DNA of 64,000 nt from Flavobacterium shii (GTDB taxonomy: Bacteria > Bacteroidota > Bacteroidia > Flavobacteriales > Flavobacteriaceae): the NCBI RefSeq assembly GCF_025847235.1, contig NZ_JAOZEW010000009.1, positions 1 through 64,000 of the forward strand, read 5' to 3'. Numbering within the stretch: position 1 is the stretch's first letter; each line of letters opens with the position of its first letter. A model generated the notes under the pieces. It was not told the origin of the DNA and ran no database searches. It saw only the letters and a program-made list of their open reading frames with translations. The position numbers and the translations under genes were made by a program. This document shows positions 17,544 to 25,137 of the stretch, piece after piece.

Positions 17544-17921
17544 ATGAAAGTTACCCGTAATACAGCGGCCAAAGGAGCCATCTTAGATTTAATTACCAAT
17601 TCAGACTCGGCATTATCTCATTCGGAGATTCATAAACTAACTGCAGATTTATGTGATCGTGTTACTATTTACAGGATTTTGGATCGATTGGTTAATGAAG
17701 ATGTGATTCATAAAATTGTTAACCTTGATGGAACCATTAAATATGCCAAATGCCATCATGCAAATCATGTGCATATTCATAATCACGTACATTTTAGTTG
17801 TGAGAAATGCCTTAAGGTTACTTGCATGGAGAATGTGCAGCCGAGTTACATAATTCCTCGTAATTATAAGGTAAACGATGTGAACTTTACTCTTTCGGGA
17901 TTGTGCCCGAATTGTTTATAA
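17544..17921 (+). CDS. Fur-family regulator, probably Zur
   Basis: About 125 residues from the ATG at 17544; a start at 17514 would overlap operator 2. The winged helix includes LSHSEIHKLTADLCDRVTIYRILDRL. The metal sites are His-rich (CHHANHVHIHNHVHFSC) with two CxxC pairs (CEKC and CPNC), the structural zinc site of the family. Zur is preferred over Fur because the divergent operon encodes a CobW-type zinc chaperone and a MerC-like protein and because of the two palindromes. Iron or peroxide sensing cannot be excluded from sequence alone. Confidence 0.85.
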   Translation: MKVTRNTAAKGAILDLITNSDSALSHSEIHKLTADLCDRVTIYRILDRLVNEDVIHKIVNLDGTIKYAKCHHANHVHIHNHVHFSCEKCLKVTCMENVQPSYIIPRNYKVNDVNFTLSGLCPNCL

Positions 17922-17933
17922 AAGCATTTAACA

Positions 17934-17949
17934 TTTAGACAAGGCTAAA
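17934..17949. promoter_or_regulatory. DtxR/MntR-like palindrome upstream of the Nramp gene
   Basis: TTTAGACAAGGCTAAA, an inverted repeat TTTAG-N6-CTAAA, just upstream of the -33 element. It shares 14 of 16 bases with the palindrome at the TonB-dependent receptor promoter. Confidence 0.6.
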
Positions 17950-17956
17950 AAAAATA

Positions 17957-17986
17957 TTTGAGCAATACAATTTTTATATATATTTG
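17957..17986 (+). promoter_or_regulatory. Promoter of the Nramp gene
   Basis: TTTG (17957-17960), an 18-nt spacer and TATATTTG (17979-17986), 20 bp before the start codon. Confidence 0.5.
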
Positions 17987-18006
17987 CTTTAATAATTTTT
18001 TATGAA

Positions 18007-19878
18007 ATGAGTAAATCTCTAGAAGAAGTTAACCAGTCGGTTCATACGCAAAATAAATCATCGGTTTTTAGAAAGATATTAGCATTTTTTGGTCCTGCAT
18101 ATTTAGTAAGTGTAGGATATATGGATCCAGGAAACTGGGCGACTGATATTGCTGGTGGAAGTCAGTTTGGGTATGCCTTACTTTGGGTTTTGTTAATGAG
18201 TAACTTAATGGCTTTGTTGTTACAAAGTTTAAGTGCCCGTTTAGGAATCGTAACGCAGCGTGATTTGGCGCAAGCTTCACGAGAAACGTACTCTAAACCG
18301 ATCAACTATATTTTATACTTCCTTGCCGAAATTGCTATCGCAGCCTGTGATCTTGCGGAGGTTTTAGGAATGGCGATTGGTATTAATTTGTTATTTGATA
18401 TTCCGCTTATCGAAGGTGTTTTAATTACTGTTCTTGATACTTTTTTATTATTGTTTTTGATAAATAAAGGTATTCGAAAAATGGAGGCTTTTATCATTGT
18501 ATTGGTTGCAATTATTGGATTCTCTTTTGTTTTCGAAATGATTTTTGCCGAGCCGGAGCTAGATAAAGTATTATACGGATTGATTCCATCTTTGCCAAAT
18601 TCTGCTGCTTTATATATTGCAATCGGTATTATCGGAGCTACTGTAATGCCTCATAATTTATACTTGCATTCCTCATTGGTTCAAACCAGAAAGTTTGATC
18701 GAAGTACTGCAGGAATCAAGCAAGCATTGAAATACAATCTTATCGATTCGACAATAGCTCTTAATCTTGCTTTTTTTGTAAATGCAGCTATTTTAATTTT
18801 GGCGGCAGCTACTTTTCATAGAAATGGCATGTTTGAAGTCGCCGAGATTCAAGATGCCCATAAGTTTTTGGAACCGCTTTTGGGAACTAAATGGGCACCA
18901 ATCCTTTTTGCAGTTGCCTTAATTGCGGCTGGACAAAGTTCTACAATTACGGGGACTCTTGCTGGTCAGATTGTTATGGAAGGATATCTGAATTTAAGAA
19001 TCCAGCCTTGGGTGCGTCGAATCATAACACGATTAATTGCAATAGTGCCTGCTGTTATTGTAATCTTAATTTACGGCGAGAGCGTCACAGGAAAATTGTT
19101 GATCTTGAGTCAGGTAATCCTGAGTTTACAATTGGGCTTTGCAATTATTCCGTTGATTCATTTTGTGAGCGATAAAACTAAGATGAAAGGATTCCACATA
19201 AGTCGATTAACACAGGTTACTGCATGGATCATTGCCTTAATTATTGTGTCGTTAAATGGGAAATTGGTTTATGATGAAATAACCGGTTGGCTGGAAACTG
19301 CCGAGAACCCCTTTATAATCTGGATTACCGTTGTGCCTTTGGCAATAGCATTTTTAGTTCTATTGCTTTATATTGTTATAAAACCATTTATTGTAAGGGC
19401 AAAATCTAATATTCAAAATCATTCACCGCATAATTTATCATTGCGTTTTTCTGTAAAAGAGACTTATAGTAAAAAGAATATTGCTATTTCTGTTGATTTC
19501 TCAAATGCCGATGAAGCAGCTATCAACAGTGCTTTTGAGTTGGGAGGTATAGAAGCCAATTATACTTTGATACATGTTGTTGAAACCGTTGGAGCTTTAA
19601 TGTATGGACAGAATGTTGATGATCATGAAACCACAATTGATGAAAAATTGTTACTGGAATACAAAGTAATGCTTTCAGATAAAGGATTTAAGATCCAAAC
19701 AGAACTAGGATTCGGAAAACCAAATAAGATCATCCCAGCCATTGTAAATAAAGGAAGTTTTGATATTCTGGTGATGGGAACACATGGACATACGGGCTTT
19801 AAAGATTTGATTTTTGGCACGACAGTCGACAAACTCCGTCATAAAATTTCAATACCTTTGTTTATTGTTAAAAAATAG
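18007..19878 (+). CDS. mntH: Nramp (MntH-type) divalent metal transporter fused to a UspA domain
   Basis: 623 residues. The N-terminal part (about residues 25-460) is an 11-helix Nramp transporter with the substrate motif DPGNWATD in helix 1 and MPHNLYLHS in helix 6. These are the conserved manganese/iron ligands. A universal stress protein domain follows (about residues 480-623), with the nucleotide-binding signature MGTHGHTGFKDLIFGTTVD. Typical MntH proteins are about 410-450 residues, so the Usp part is an addition, probably a cytoplasmic regulatory or ATP-binding module. The following gene is a DtxR/MntR-type regulator, supporting manganese or iron as substrate. The ATG at 18002 is followed by a stop, so 18007 is the start. 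Confidence 0.92.
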   Translation: MSKSLEEVNQSVHTQNKSSVFRKILAFFGPAYLVSVGYMDPGNWATDIAGGSQFGYALLWVLLMSNLMALLLQSLSARLGIVTQRDLAQASRETYSKPINYILYFLAEIAIAACDLAEVLGMAIGINLLFDIPLIEGVLITVLDTFLLLFLINKGIRKMEAFIIVLVAIIGFSFVFEMIFAEPELDKVLYGLIPSLPNSAALYIAIGIIGATVMPHNLYLHSSLVQTRKFDRSTAGIKQALKYNLIDSTIALNLAFFVNAAILILAAATFHRNGMFEVAEIQDAHKFLEPLLGTKWAPILFAVALIAAGQSSTITGTLAGQIVMEGYLNLRIQPWVRRIITRLIAIVPAVIVILIYGESVTGKLLILSQVILSLQLGFAIIPLIHFVSDKTKMKGFHISRLTQVTAWIIALIIVSLNGKLVYDEITGWLETAENPFIIWITVVPLAIAFLVLLLYIVIKPFIVRAKSNIQNHSPHNLSLRFSVKETYSKKNIAISVDFSNADEAAINSAFELGGIEANYTLIHVVETVGALMYGQNVDDHETTIDEKLLLEYKVMLSDKGFKIQTELGFGKPNKIIPAIVNKGSFDILVMGTHGHTGFKDLIFGTTVDKLRHKISIPLFIVKK

Positions 19879-19879
19879 C

Positions 19880-19972
19880 TACTAAGGTTCTGAGTTGTTA
19901 AGTTTCTAAGGTTTTCTAAGATTCTTAAATAACTTAGAACCTCAGATTCTTAGAACCTTAGAACCTCAAAAA
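19880..19972. repeat. AAGGTTCT/AGAACCTT low-complexity inverted repeat region
   Basis: The whole gap between mntH and the DtxR-type gene is made of variants of AAGGTTCT, TTCTAAG and their complements, which could fold into an imperfect hairpin. The same words recur in other gaps of this window (8041-8060, 8195-8220, 21479-21532, 30824-30836). Confidence 0.5.
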
Positions 19973-19974
19973 AA

Positions 19975-20628
19975 ATGACCTTCTCAGAAGAAAATTACCT
20001 TAAAGCCATTTACCATTTAACCACTTCTTCTGAAGCTGAAGTTAGTACCAATGCTATTGCCGAAATGATGGAGACCAAAGCTTCATCGGTAACGGATATG
20101 CTTAAAAAACTATCCGAAAAAGATTTGATAAACTATAAAAAATACCAAGGTGTTTCGCTTACAGTTAATGGAAAACTTGCCGCCAAAATGATTGTTCGTA
20201 AGCATCGTTTATGGGAAGTATTCCTAGTAGATAAACTTGATTTCTCTTGGGATGAAGTTCATGATATAGCCGAACAACTGGAACATATTAAATCGGAGCA
20301 ATTAATTAATAGATTAGATGATTTTCTGGGTAATCCAACCGAGGATCCTCACGGGGACCCTATCCCGGATGCACTAGGTAGAATTATTAAAGTCGAAAAA
20401 CAATTGCTTTCGGAACTAACAGAAAAGCAAGTCGGTGTTTGCGTAGGTGTAAAAGATACTTCATCGGAGTTTTTACAGTATCTGGACAAACAGGAAATAG
20501 CTTTGGGCTCGAAAATCGAATGTTTATCTAAAGAAAGCTTCGATCAATCATTGAAAATTAAAGTAAACGATAAGGAATTAACAATCTCTAATAAAATTGC
20601 CTCGAATTTATTCGTAAAGTTGGTTTGA
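19975..20628 (+). CDS. DtxR-family metal-dependent regulator (MntR/IdeR-like)
   Basis: 217 residues. The family start FSEENYLKAIYHL, the helix-turn-helix (NAIAEMMETKASSVTDMLKKL) and the metal-binding dimerisation domain (KHRLWEVFLVDKLDFSWDEVHDIAEQLEHI and HGDPIP) are clear. The C-terminal 60-70 residues form a FeoA/SH3-like domain. The protein should bind DNA when loaded with Mn(II) or Fe(II). It follows mntH by 96 bp, and the TTTAG-N6-CTAAA palindromes at mntH and at the TonB-dependent receptor are candidate targets. Confidence 0.92.
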   Translation: MTFSEENYLKAIYHLTTSSEAEVSTNAIAEMMETKASSVTDMLKKLSEKDLINYKKYQGVSLTVNGKLAAKMIVRKHRLWEVFLVDKLDFSWDEVHDIAEQLEHIKSEQLINRLDDFLGNPTEDPHGDPIPDALGRIIKVEKQLLSELTEKQVGVCVGVKDTSSEFLQYLDKQEIALGSKIECLSKESFDQSLKIKVNDKELTISNKIASNLFVKLV

Positions 20629-20795
20629 AAATAGGTGGTAAGAAGTTAAGGTTTATGGTTATAGCGGCTAAAAAGTTTGCTTTTCACTGAAAAACTGACG
20701 CAATATTGAAACATGTAATATATGTTGATGTTGAATGAATTATTCTAAGGGAATATTTTAATACATTTGGGTTCAACCTAAAAAAGATTGTTTAC

Positions 20796-21365
20796 ATGAA
20801 AAAAATATTTACTCTTATTGCATTTTTTTATATTATGATTTCGATGGCACAAGTATCTGTTAGTGATGAATTAAAGATTAAAAAATCAGATTCTACTTTG
20901 GTTACTAAGATTAGATTAAAGAATGATTTGATAACAATAACTGGTTTGCCAAATTGGAAATTTAAAATGGTTTCGGGTGTTCCAACGGCATTCCCGAATG
21001 GTGTAATGGTTCAGGTTTTTACAGAACCTAATAAAATAAATTATTCTAAAGAGTTTTGTGAGTCCTATATACAATCGCAATGTAATGGCTTAAATGACAA
21101 ATGTTCTTGCGAGAAGATAGATAATCGTGTAGTGTTTTTTGAAAGGCACTTTAGTGATAAAGAAATTAACTATTATTATAGATTTACTTATGTTTTATCT
21201 AATAGGGTAATTAATATTGATTGGTCTACAAAGATTCCCCTAGATGGAAAACAAGACGAGGTGGTAGCTATGATAGATGAGTTTGCTGAATTTTTAGCTA
21301 GAAATGCAATTAAGATTTCAAGTAATCATTTCGATAAAGCACCTGTAAAAAGTGTCAAAAAGTAG
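20796..21365 (+). CDS. Secreted protein of unknown function
   Basis: 189 residues with signal peptide (MKKIFTLIAFFYIMISMAQ). The mature part is mixed alpha/beta with four cysteines clustered in FCESYIQSQCNGLNDKCSCEKI, possibly two disulfides. I do not recognise the family. It stands alone on the plus strand between the DtxR-type gene and the convergent feo operon, and its position is the only hint of a link to metal biology. Confidence 0.8.
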   Translation: MKKIFTLIAFFYIMISMAQVSVSDELKIKKSDSTLVTKIRLKNDLITITGLPNWKFKMVSGVPTAFPNGVMVQVFTEPNKINYSKEFCESYIQSQCNGLNDKCSCEKIDNRVVFFERHFSDKEINYYYRFTYVLSNRVINIDWSTKIPLDGKQDEVVAMIDEFAEFLARNAIKISSNHFDKAPVKSVKK

Positions 21366-21478
21366 TAATGTCTTGATTTTAAGTTTTAATGGTTTAAATC
21401 AATCAGAATTCTATTAGGCTGAGTTTTATAAGTCGCGCTTCGATTACGCCTCAGGGCTATATTGGTTCTGAAATGTTA

Positions 21479-21532
21479 AAAGGTTCAAAGATTGTCCAGT
21501 TTATACATAAACCGAGCAACCTTTGAACCTTT
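21479..21532. terminator. Long inverted repeat downstream of the feo operon
   Basis: AAAGGTTCAAAG (21479-21490) and CTTTGAACCTTT (21521-21532) form a perfect 12-bp stem with a 30-nt loop. It lies between the convergent secreted-protein gene and the feo operon, so it could end transcription from either side. No clear T-run follows. Confidence 0.4.
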
Positions 21533-21580
21533 ATCTCTTAGTGGCTTAGGGCCTTTTTTTAAAAGTCTTAGTCCCTTTTC

Positions 21581-21706
21581 TTAGTGACATCCACAGTCAT
21601 TCTCTCCACAGTCGCCCTTTTTCTTTTTAGGTTTCCAAAAAAACTTGCGAATAATGAAAGCAACTGCTGCAAATAGAATTATAAAGGCTATTATTTCTTG
21701 TACCAT
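21581..21706 (-). CDS. FeoB-associated Cys-rich membrane peptide
   Basis: A 41-residue protein starting MVQEIIAFIILFAAVAFIIR (one transmembrane helix), then a basic patch (KFFWKPKKKKG) and a Cys-rich tail (DCGENDCGCH). This layout is that of the FeoB-associated Cys-rich membrane protein family. It starts 6 bp after the feoB stop and is the third gene of the feo operon, in the place taken by FeoC in enterobacteria. It may help FeoB assembly or bind iron at the membrane. Confidence 0.85.
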   Translation of the reverse strand: MVQEIIAFIILFAAVAFIIRKFFWKPKKKKGDCGENDCGCH

Positions 21707-21712
21707 AATATT

Positions 21713-23812
21713 TTATTTTAATAATTGGTAGGCTAGTAAAGCCACAATGTATGCAAAACCACTCATTAATATGAGTTGGATCATTGGCCATTTCCAAGAG
21801 TTTGTTTCTTTTTTGGTAACGGCAAGTGTACTCGCGCATTGAAGTGCAAAAGCATAGAAGAGTAACAAGGAAACTCCTGAGGCAAAATTGAAAATTTTAG
21901 CGCCGGTTTCAGGGTTAATTTCTTGTTGCATTTTACTTTTTATAGTAGCTTCATTATCACTACCACCCACGCTATATATGGTTGCCAATGTACCTACAAA
22001 AACTTCTCTGGCTGCAAATGAACTAATAATTGCAATACCAATTTTCCAGTCATACCCTAAAGGAGAAATTGCTGGCTCGATGGTTTTACCCATTAATCCG
22101 ATATAGGAGTTCTCTATTTTTTGAGATGCAATAGCTTCTTCAAGTTCAAGCTTATCAAGAGGCTTGTCTTTGGTTCTTTCTATTACGATAGCTTCTGCGT
22201 TATTAAAGTTGTTTCCGGGTCCGTAAGAGGCTAAAAACCATAAAATAACGGATATTGCCAAGATTATTTTTCCTGCGCCAAAAACGAATGCTTTTGTTTT
22301 CTCGATTACATTAATTGCTACGTTCTTGAATAATGGTAATTTGTAGTTTGGCATTTCGACTACAAAATATGTTTTGCCTTTTACTTTTAGGATTTTGTTT
22401 AAAATATAAGACGAGAAAATCGCCATTCCAAAACCTAGAAGATACAATAACATTAATGTCAATCCTTGCATGTTAAGTATTCCAAAAACACGTTCGTTAG
22501 GAATCACCAATGAAATAATAATGGCATACACAGGTAATCTGGCAGAACAGGTTGTAAATGGAGTTACCAGAATTGTGATTAATCTTTCTTTCCAGTTTTC
22601 TATATTTCTTGTTGCCATAATAGCTGGAATTGCACAGGCAGTACCCGAAATTAAAGGCACGATGCTTTTTCCTGACAATCCAAATTTACGCATGATTTTA
22701 TCCATAAGAAAAACCACACGGCTCATATAACCACTTTCTTCAAGTATAGAAATAAAGAGGAACAAAAAGGCAATTTGGGGAATAAATATTAAGATACCTC
22801 CAATACCCGGGATAATTCCCTGCGATATTAAGTCGGTTAAGATTCCGCTTGGTAATTTTTCGGCTGCCAAAGAGCTTAACGATGCAAATGTGCTATCGAT
22901 AAAATCCATTGGTATTGTTGACCATTGGAAAATAGATTGAAATATGATAAATAGTATGGCAAAAAACACCACATATCCCCAAACTTTGTGAGTTAAGACA
23001 CGGTCTAGCTTTGCGCGGAAATCTTTGGCAACAGTATGATCTACTTTTAGACCTTCTTTTAAAACATCATTTATAAACTGATATCTTTTGATGGTTTCTT
23101 TTTGTTGCAAACGTTTTAACTCCGAATGTGATTTGGTAAAAGTACTTCTGATTTCGTTTCGATCAAGATTTAAAAAGTTTACGTCTTGTGTGATTACCAA
23201 CCATAGTTTGTACAATAACTGGTTAGGGAAGGCGTGTTGTAAACTCTTAAAATACTCTGGATCAATGACCGATGCGTTTAAACAAGGTTCGTTCGGAATG
23301 TTTTTATAAGTAACAATTAAGTTTTTAAGCTCTTCGATTCCATGACCTTTACGGGAACTTATTAAAGCAATTTTTGTTTTTAAATGTTCTTCAAGATAAG
23401 GGATGTCAAGCGTTATTCCTTTGGTTTCCATTCTATCGGCCATGTTAATGACTAATATCGTTGGGATTTCAAGGTCTTTTATTTGAGTATAAAGAAGTAA
23501 GTTTCGTTTAAGATTTTCAACATCTGTAACAACAAGAGCTACATCCGGATATAGCTTGTCGTTTTTGTTTAGTAAAAGCTCAATTACCACATTCTCATCT
23601 ATAGAACTGGCATTTAAGCTGTACGTTCCCGGTAAATCGAGAATGTTGGCTTTAATATTATTAGGTAATTTGCAAAAACCCATTTTTTTCTCAACAGTAA
23701 TTCCCGGATAGTTTCCTACTTGCTGGTTAAGACCTGTTAATTGATTAAAAACTGAAGTTTTTCCTGTGTTTGGATTACCGATTAAGGCAACATTTATATT
23801 TTGGATATTCAT
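21713..23812 (-). CDS. feoB: Ferrous iron transporter FeoB
   Basis: 699 residues. The N-terminal G-domain has G1 GNPNTGKTS, G2 region YPGITVE, G3 DLPGTYSL and G4 NMAD; a linker follows (about residues 170-270) and then the polytopic membrane domain with the Gate motifs (SGTACAIPAIMATR and TPFTTCSARLPVY) and cysteines typical of FeoB. It imports Fe(II) across the inner membrane. It sits 8 bp after feoA and 6 bp before the Cys-rich companion. Confidence 0.96.
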   Translation of the reverse strand: MNIQNINVALIGNPNTGKTSVFNQLTGLNQQVGNYPGITVEKKMGFCKLPNNIKANILDLPGTYSLNASSIDENVVIELLLNKNDKLYPDVALVVTDVENLKRNLLLYTQIKDLEIPTILVINMADRMETKGITLDIPYLEEHLKTKIALISSRKGHGIEELKNLIVTYKNIPNEPCLNASVIDPEYFKSLQHAFPNQLLYKLWLVITQDVNFLNLDRNEIRSTFTKSHSELKRLQQKETIKRYQFINDVLKEGLKVDHTVAKDFRAKLDRVLTHKVWGYVVFFAILFIIFQSIFQWSTIPMDFIDSTFASLSSLAAEKLPSGILTDLISQGIIPGIGGILIFIPQIAFLFLFISILEESGYMSRVVFLMDKIMRKFGLSGKSIVPLISGTACAIPAIMATRNIENWKERLITILVTPFTTCSARLPVYAIIISLVIPNERVFGILNMQGLTLMLLYLLGFGMAIFSSYILNKILKVKGKTYFVVEMPNYKLPLFKNVAINVIEKTKAFVFGAGKIILAISVILWFLASYGPGNNFNNAEAIVIERTKDKPLDKLELEEAIASQKIENSYIGLMGKTIEPAISPLGYDWKIGIAIISSFAAREVFVGTLATIYSVGGSDNEATIKSKMQQEINPETGAKIFNFASGVSLLLFYAFALQCASTLAVTKKETNSWKWPMIQLILMSGFAYIVALLAYQLLK

Positions 23813-23820
23813 TGCAAATT

Positions 23821-24051
23821 CTATTTGATTATTTCTACTTCAATTACACGAGCTGTTTCTATACGAATCGCTACATGTGAACCATTAATATTCAAATACA
23901 AGGGATCTCCAAAAGGAGCAATTTGAAGTAATTCGACCATATTACCCGGCAAACAACCCATTTCTAATAATTTCAACGGAACCAGATCAATATCAAATTC
24001 TTTGATAATGGCTTTTTCGCCTTTTTTCAGTGTGTGGATAGAATGTTTCAA
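23821..24051 (-). CDS. feoA: FeoA-family protein
   Basis: 76 residues, a single SH3-like FeoA domain (LLEMGCLPGNMVELLQIAPFGDPLYLNING). It supports FeoB activity in the cytoplasm. First gene of the feoA-feoB-Cys-rich operon. A 20-bp palindrome lies 15 bp upstream of its ATG. Confidence 0.94.
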   Translation of the reverse strand: MKHSIHTLKKGEKAIIKEFDIDLVPLKLLEMGCLPGNMVELLQIAPFGDPLYLNINGSHVAIRIETARVIEVEIIK

Positions 24052-24066
24052 GTTTATTTAGATTGA

Positions 24067-24086
24067 ATTAATATTGCAATATTAAT
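24067..24086. promoter_or_regulatory. Perfect 20-bp palindrome before feoA
   Basis: ATTAATATTGCAATATTAAT is a perfect inverted repeat just before feoA. It could be the operator for iron control of the feo operon. It does not match the DtxR-like or Zur-like palindromes elsewhere in the window, although its core CAATATT resembles part of Zur-like site 1. Confidence 0.5.
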
Positions 24087-24142
24087 CATTTAATATTTAT
24101 TTAAGGCCATTTTACGCTATGGTTTCAATGTTTTAAGATATA

Positions 24143-24163
24143 ATTCACATATGAAATGTGATT
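24143..24163. promoter_or_regulatory. CRP/FNR-size inverted repeat upstream of feoA
   Basis: ATTCACAT, 5 nt, ATGTGATT: 7 of 8 positions pair. The spacing is that of a dimeric regulator site. It lies about 90 bp upstream of feoA. Confidence 0.35.
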
Positions 24164-24234
24164 CATTAAACGTTAAACAAAAACTGTTTATTCAGATAAT
24201 TAACGCTTTTGGAAGGAATTATAAAACCGAAAAG

Positions 24235-24900
24235 TTATTCGGTACACAAAAAGTTAATATCTGCTATTAGTTTTTGAATATCTTCTTTTTTTGTTCCGTC
24301 ATAAAAACCACGAACGCGTCTTTTTTGGTCTACCAAAACAAAGTTTTCGGTATGTACCATGTCATATAATTGATCTGGTCTTCCTAGTTTTACTGCCAAG
24401 TATGATTTTCGAGCCATGGTGTAAATTTCTTTTTTATCGCCAGTAACAAGATTCCATTTGCTATCTACTACACCATTTTTTATAGCGTAGGCTTTTAAAA
24501 CAGGAATGCTGTCGGTTTCGGGAAATACGGTATGTGAAAGCAACATAACTTTTGGATTATTCAGAATTGCTTTTTGAACATCGGCTAGATTAGCGGTCAT
24601 TTTAGGACATATAGAGCCACAAGTTGTGAAAAAGAAATCGGCTACGTATATTTTTCCTTCGTAATTTTTTTGAGTAATAGTATCTCCATTCTGATTTACA
24701 AATGAGAAATCGGCAATCGTATGGTATTTGCTTTTGTATTGCATAGTGCTGTCAACCAACTCAGGGTTTACATCGGCAGGATTGTAAATAGGTAATGTTT
24801 TACTTGGTTTTAAGGCTGTGTAAAATAGCGAAATTGTAATTGCAGAAAACACGAATAGGGCCAAGAAAAATTTCCTGTATTTGTAAAGTAAAGATTTCAT
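24235..24900 (-). CDS. SCO1/SenC-family copper chaperone-like protein
   Basis: About 221 residues from the ATG at 24900; the earlier ATG at 24918 adds only six residues. One N-terminal transmembrane anchor (FFLALFVFSAITISLFYTAL) precedes a thioredoxin-fold domain with the copper site FFTTCGSICPKM (CxxxCP) and a distal His in MVHTENFVLVD. SCO proteins insert copper into cytochrome oxidase CuA or act as envelope thiol reductases. It is not next to oxidase genes here. It lies upstream of feoA on the same strand, 183 bp away. Confidence 0.92.
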   Translation of the reverse strand: MKSLLYKYRKFFLALFVFSAITISLFYTALKPSKTLPIYNPADVNPELVDSTMQYKSKYHTIADFSFVNQNGDTITQKNYEGKIYVADFFFTTCGSICPKMTANLADVQKAILNNPKVMLLSHTVFPETDSIPVLKAYAIKNGVVDSKWNLVTGDKKEIYTMARKSYLAVKLGRPDQLYDMVHTENFVLVDQKRRVRGFYDGTKKEDIQKLIADINFLCTE

Positions 24901-25106
24901 AAACAAAATTTGGGGCAAAAGTACAAAAACCTCTTTTTAAATACGGTAACATTGTTTTTTTTAACCAAATTATAGGATGTGATTTCTGCCAAGATGATAG
25001 GAATGTATTGTAATATTATTTGTTTTGTTAGGAAACAACTAAAGATTTTCGATTTTTGAAACTAAAAATCGTATAATCCTTAACATTTTATTCAAAATAA
25101 TAACGA

Positions 25107-25114
25107 TAAGTTTG
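25107..25114 (+). promoter_or_regulatory. -7 element of M13 peptidase gene 1
   Basis: TAAGTTTG matches TAnnTTTG. The words around it (TTAAC upstream, GTAAATA downstream) are conserved at the second M13 gene (28504-28511). Confidence 0.55.
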
Positions 25115-25137
25115 TAAATACTAAACTAAAAACAAAT

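Noticed and set aside
24143..24163. Terminator of the SCO gene
   Set aside because: The stem is short and is not followed by a T-run on the minus strand; an operator-type site is more likely.
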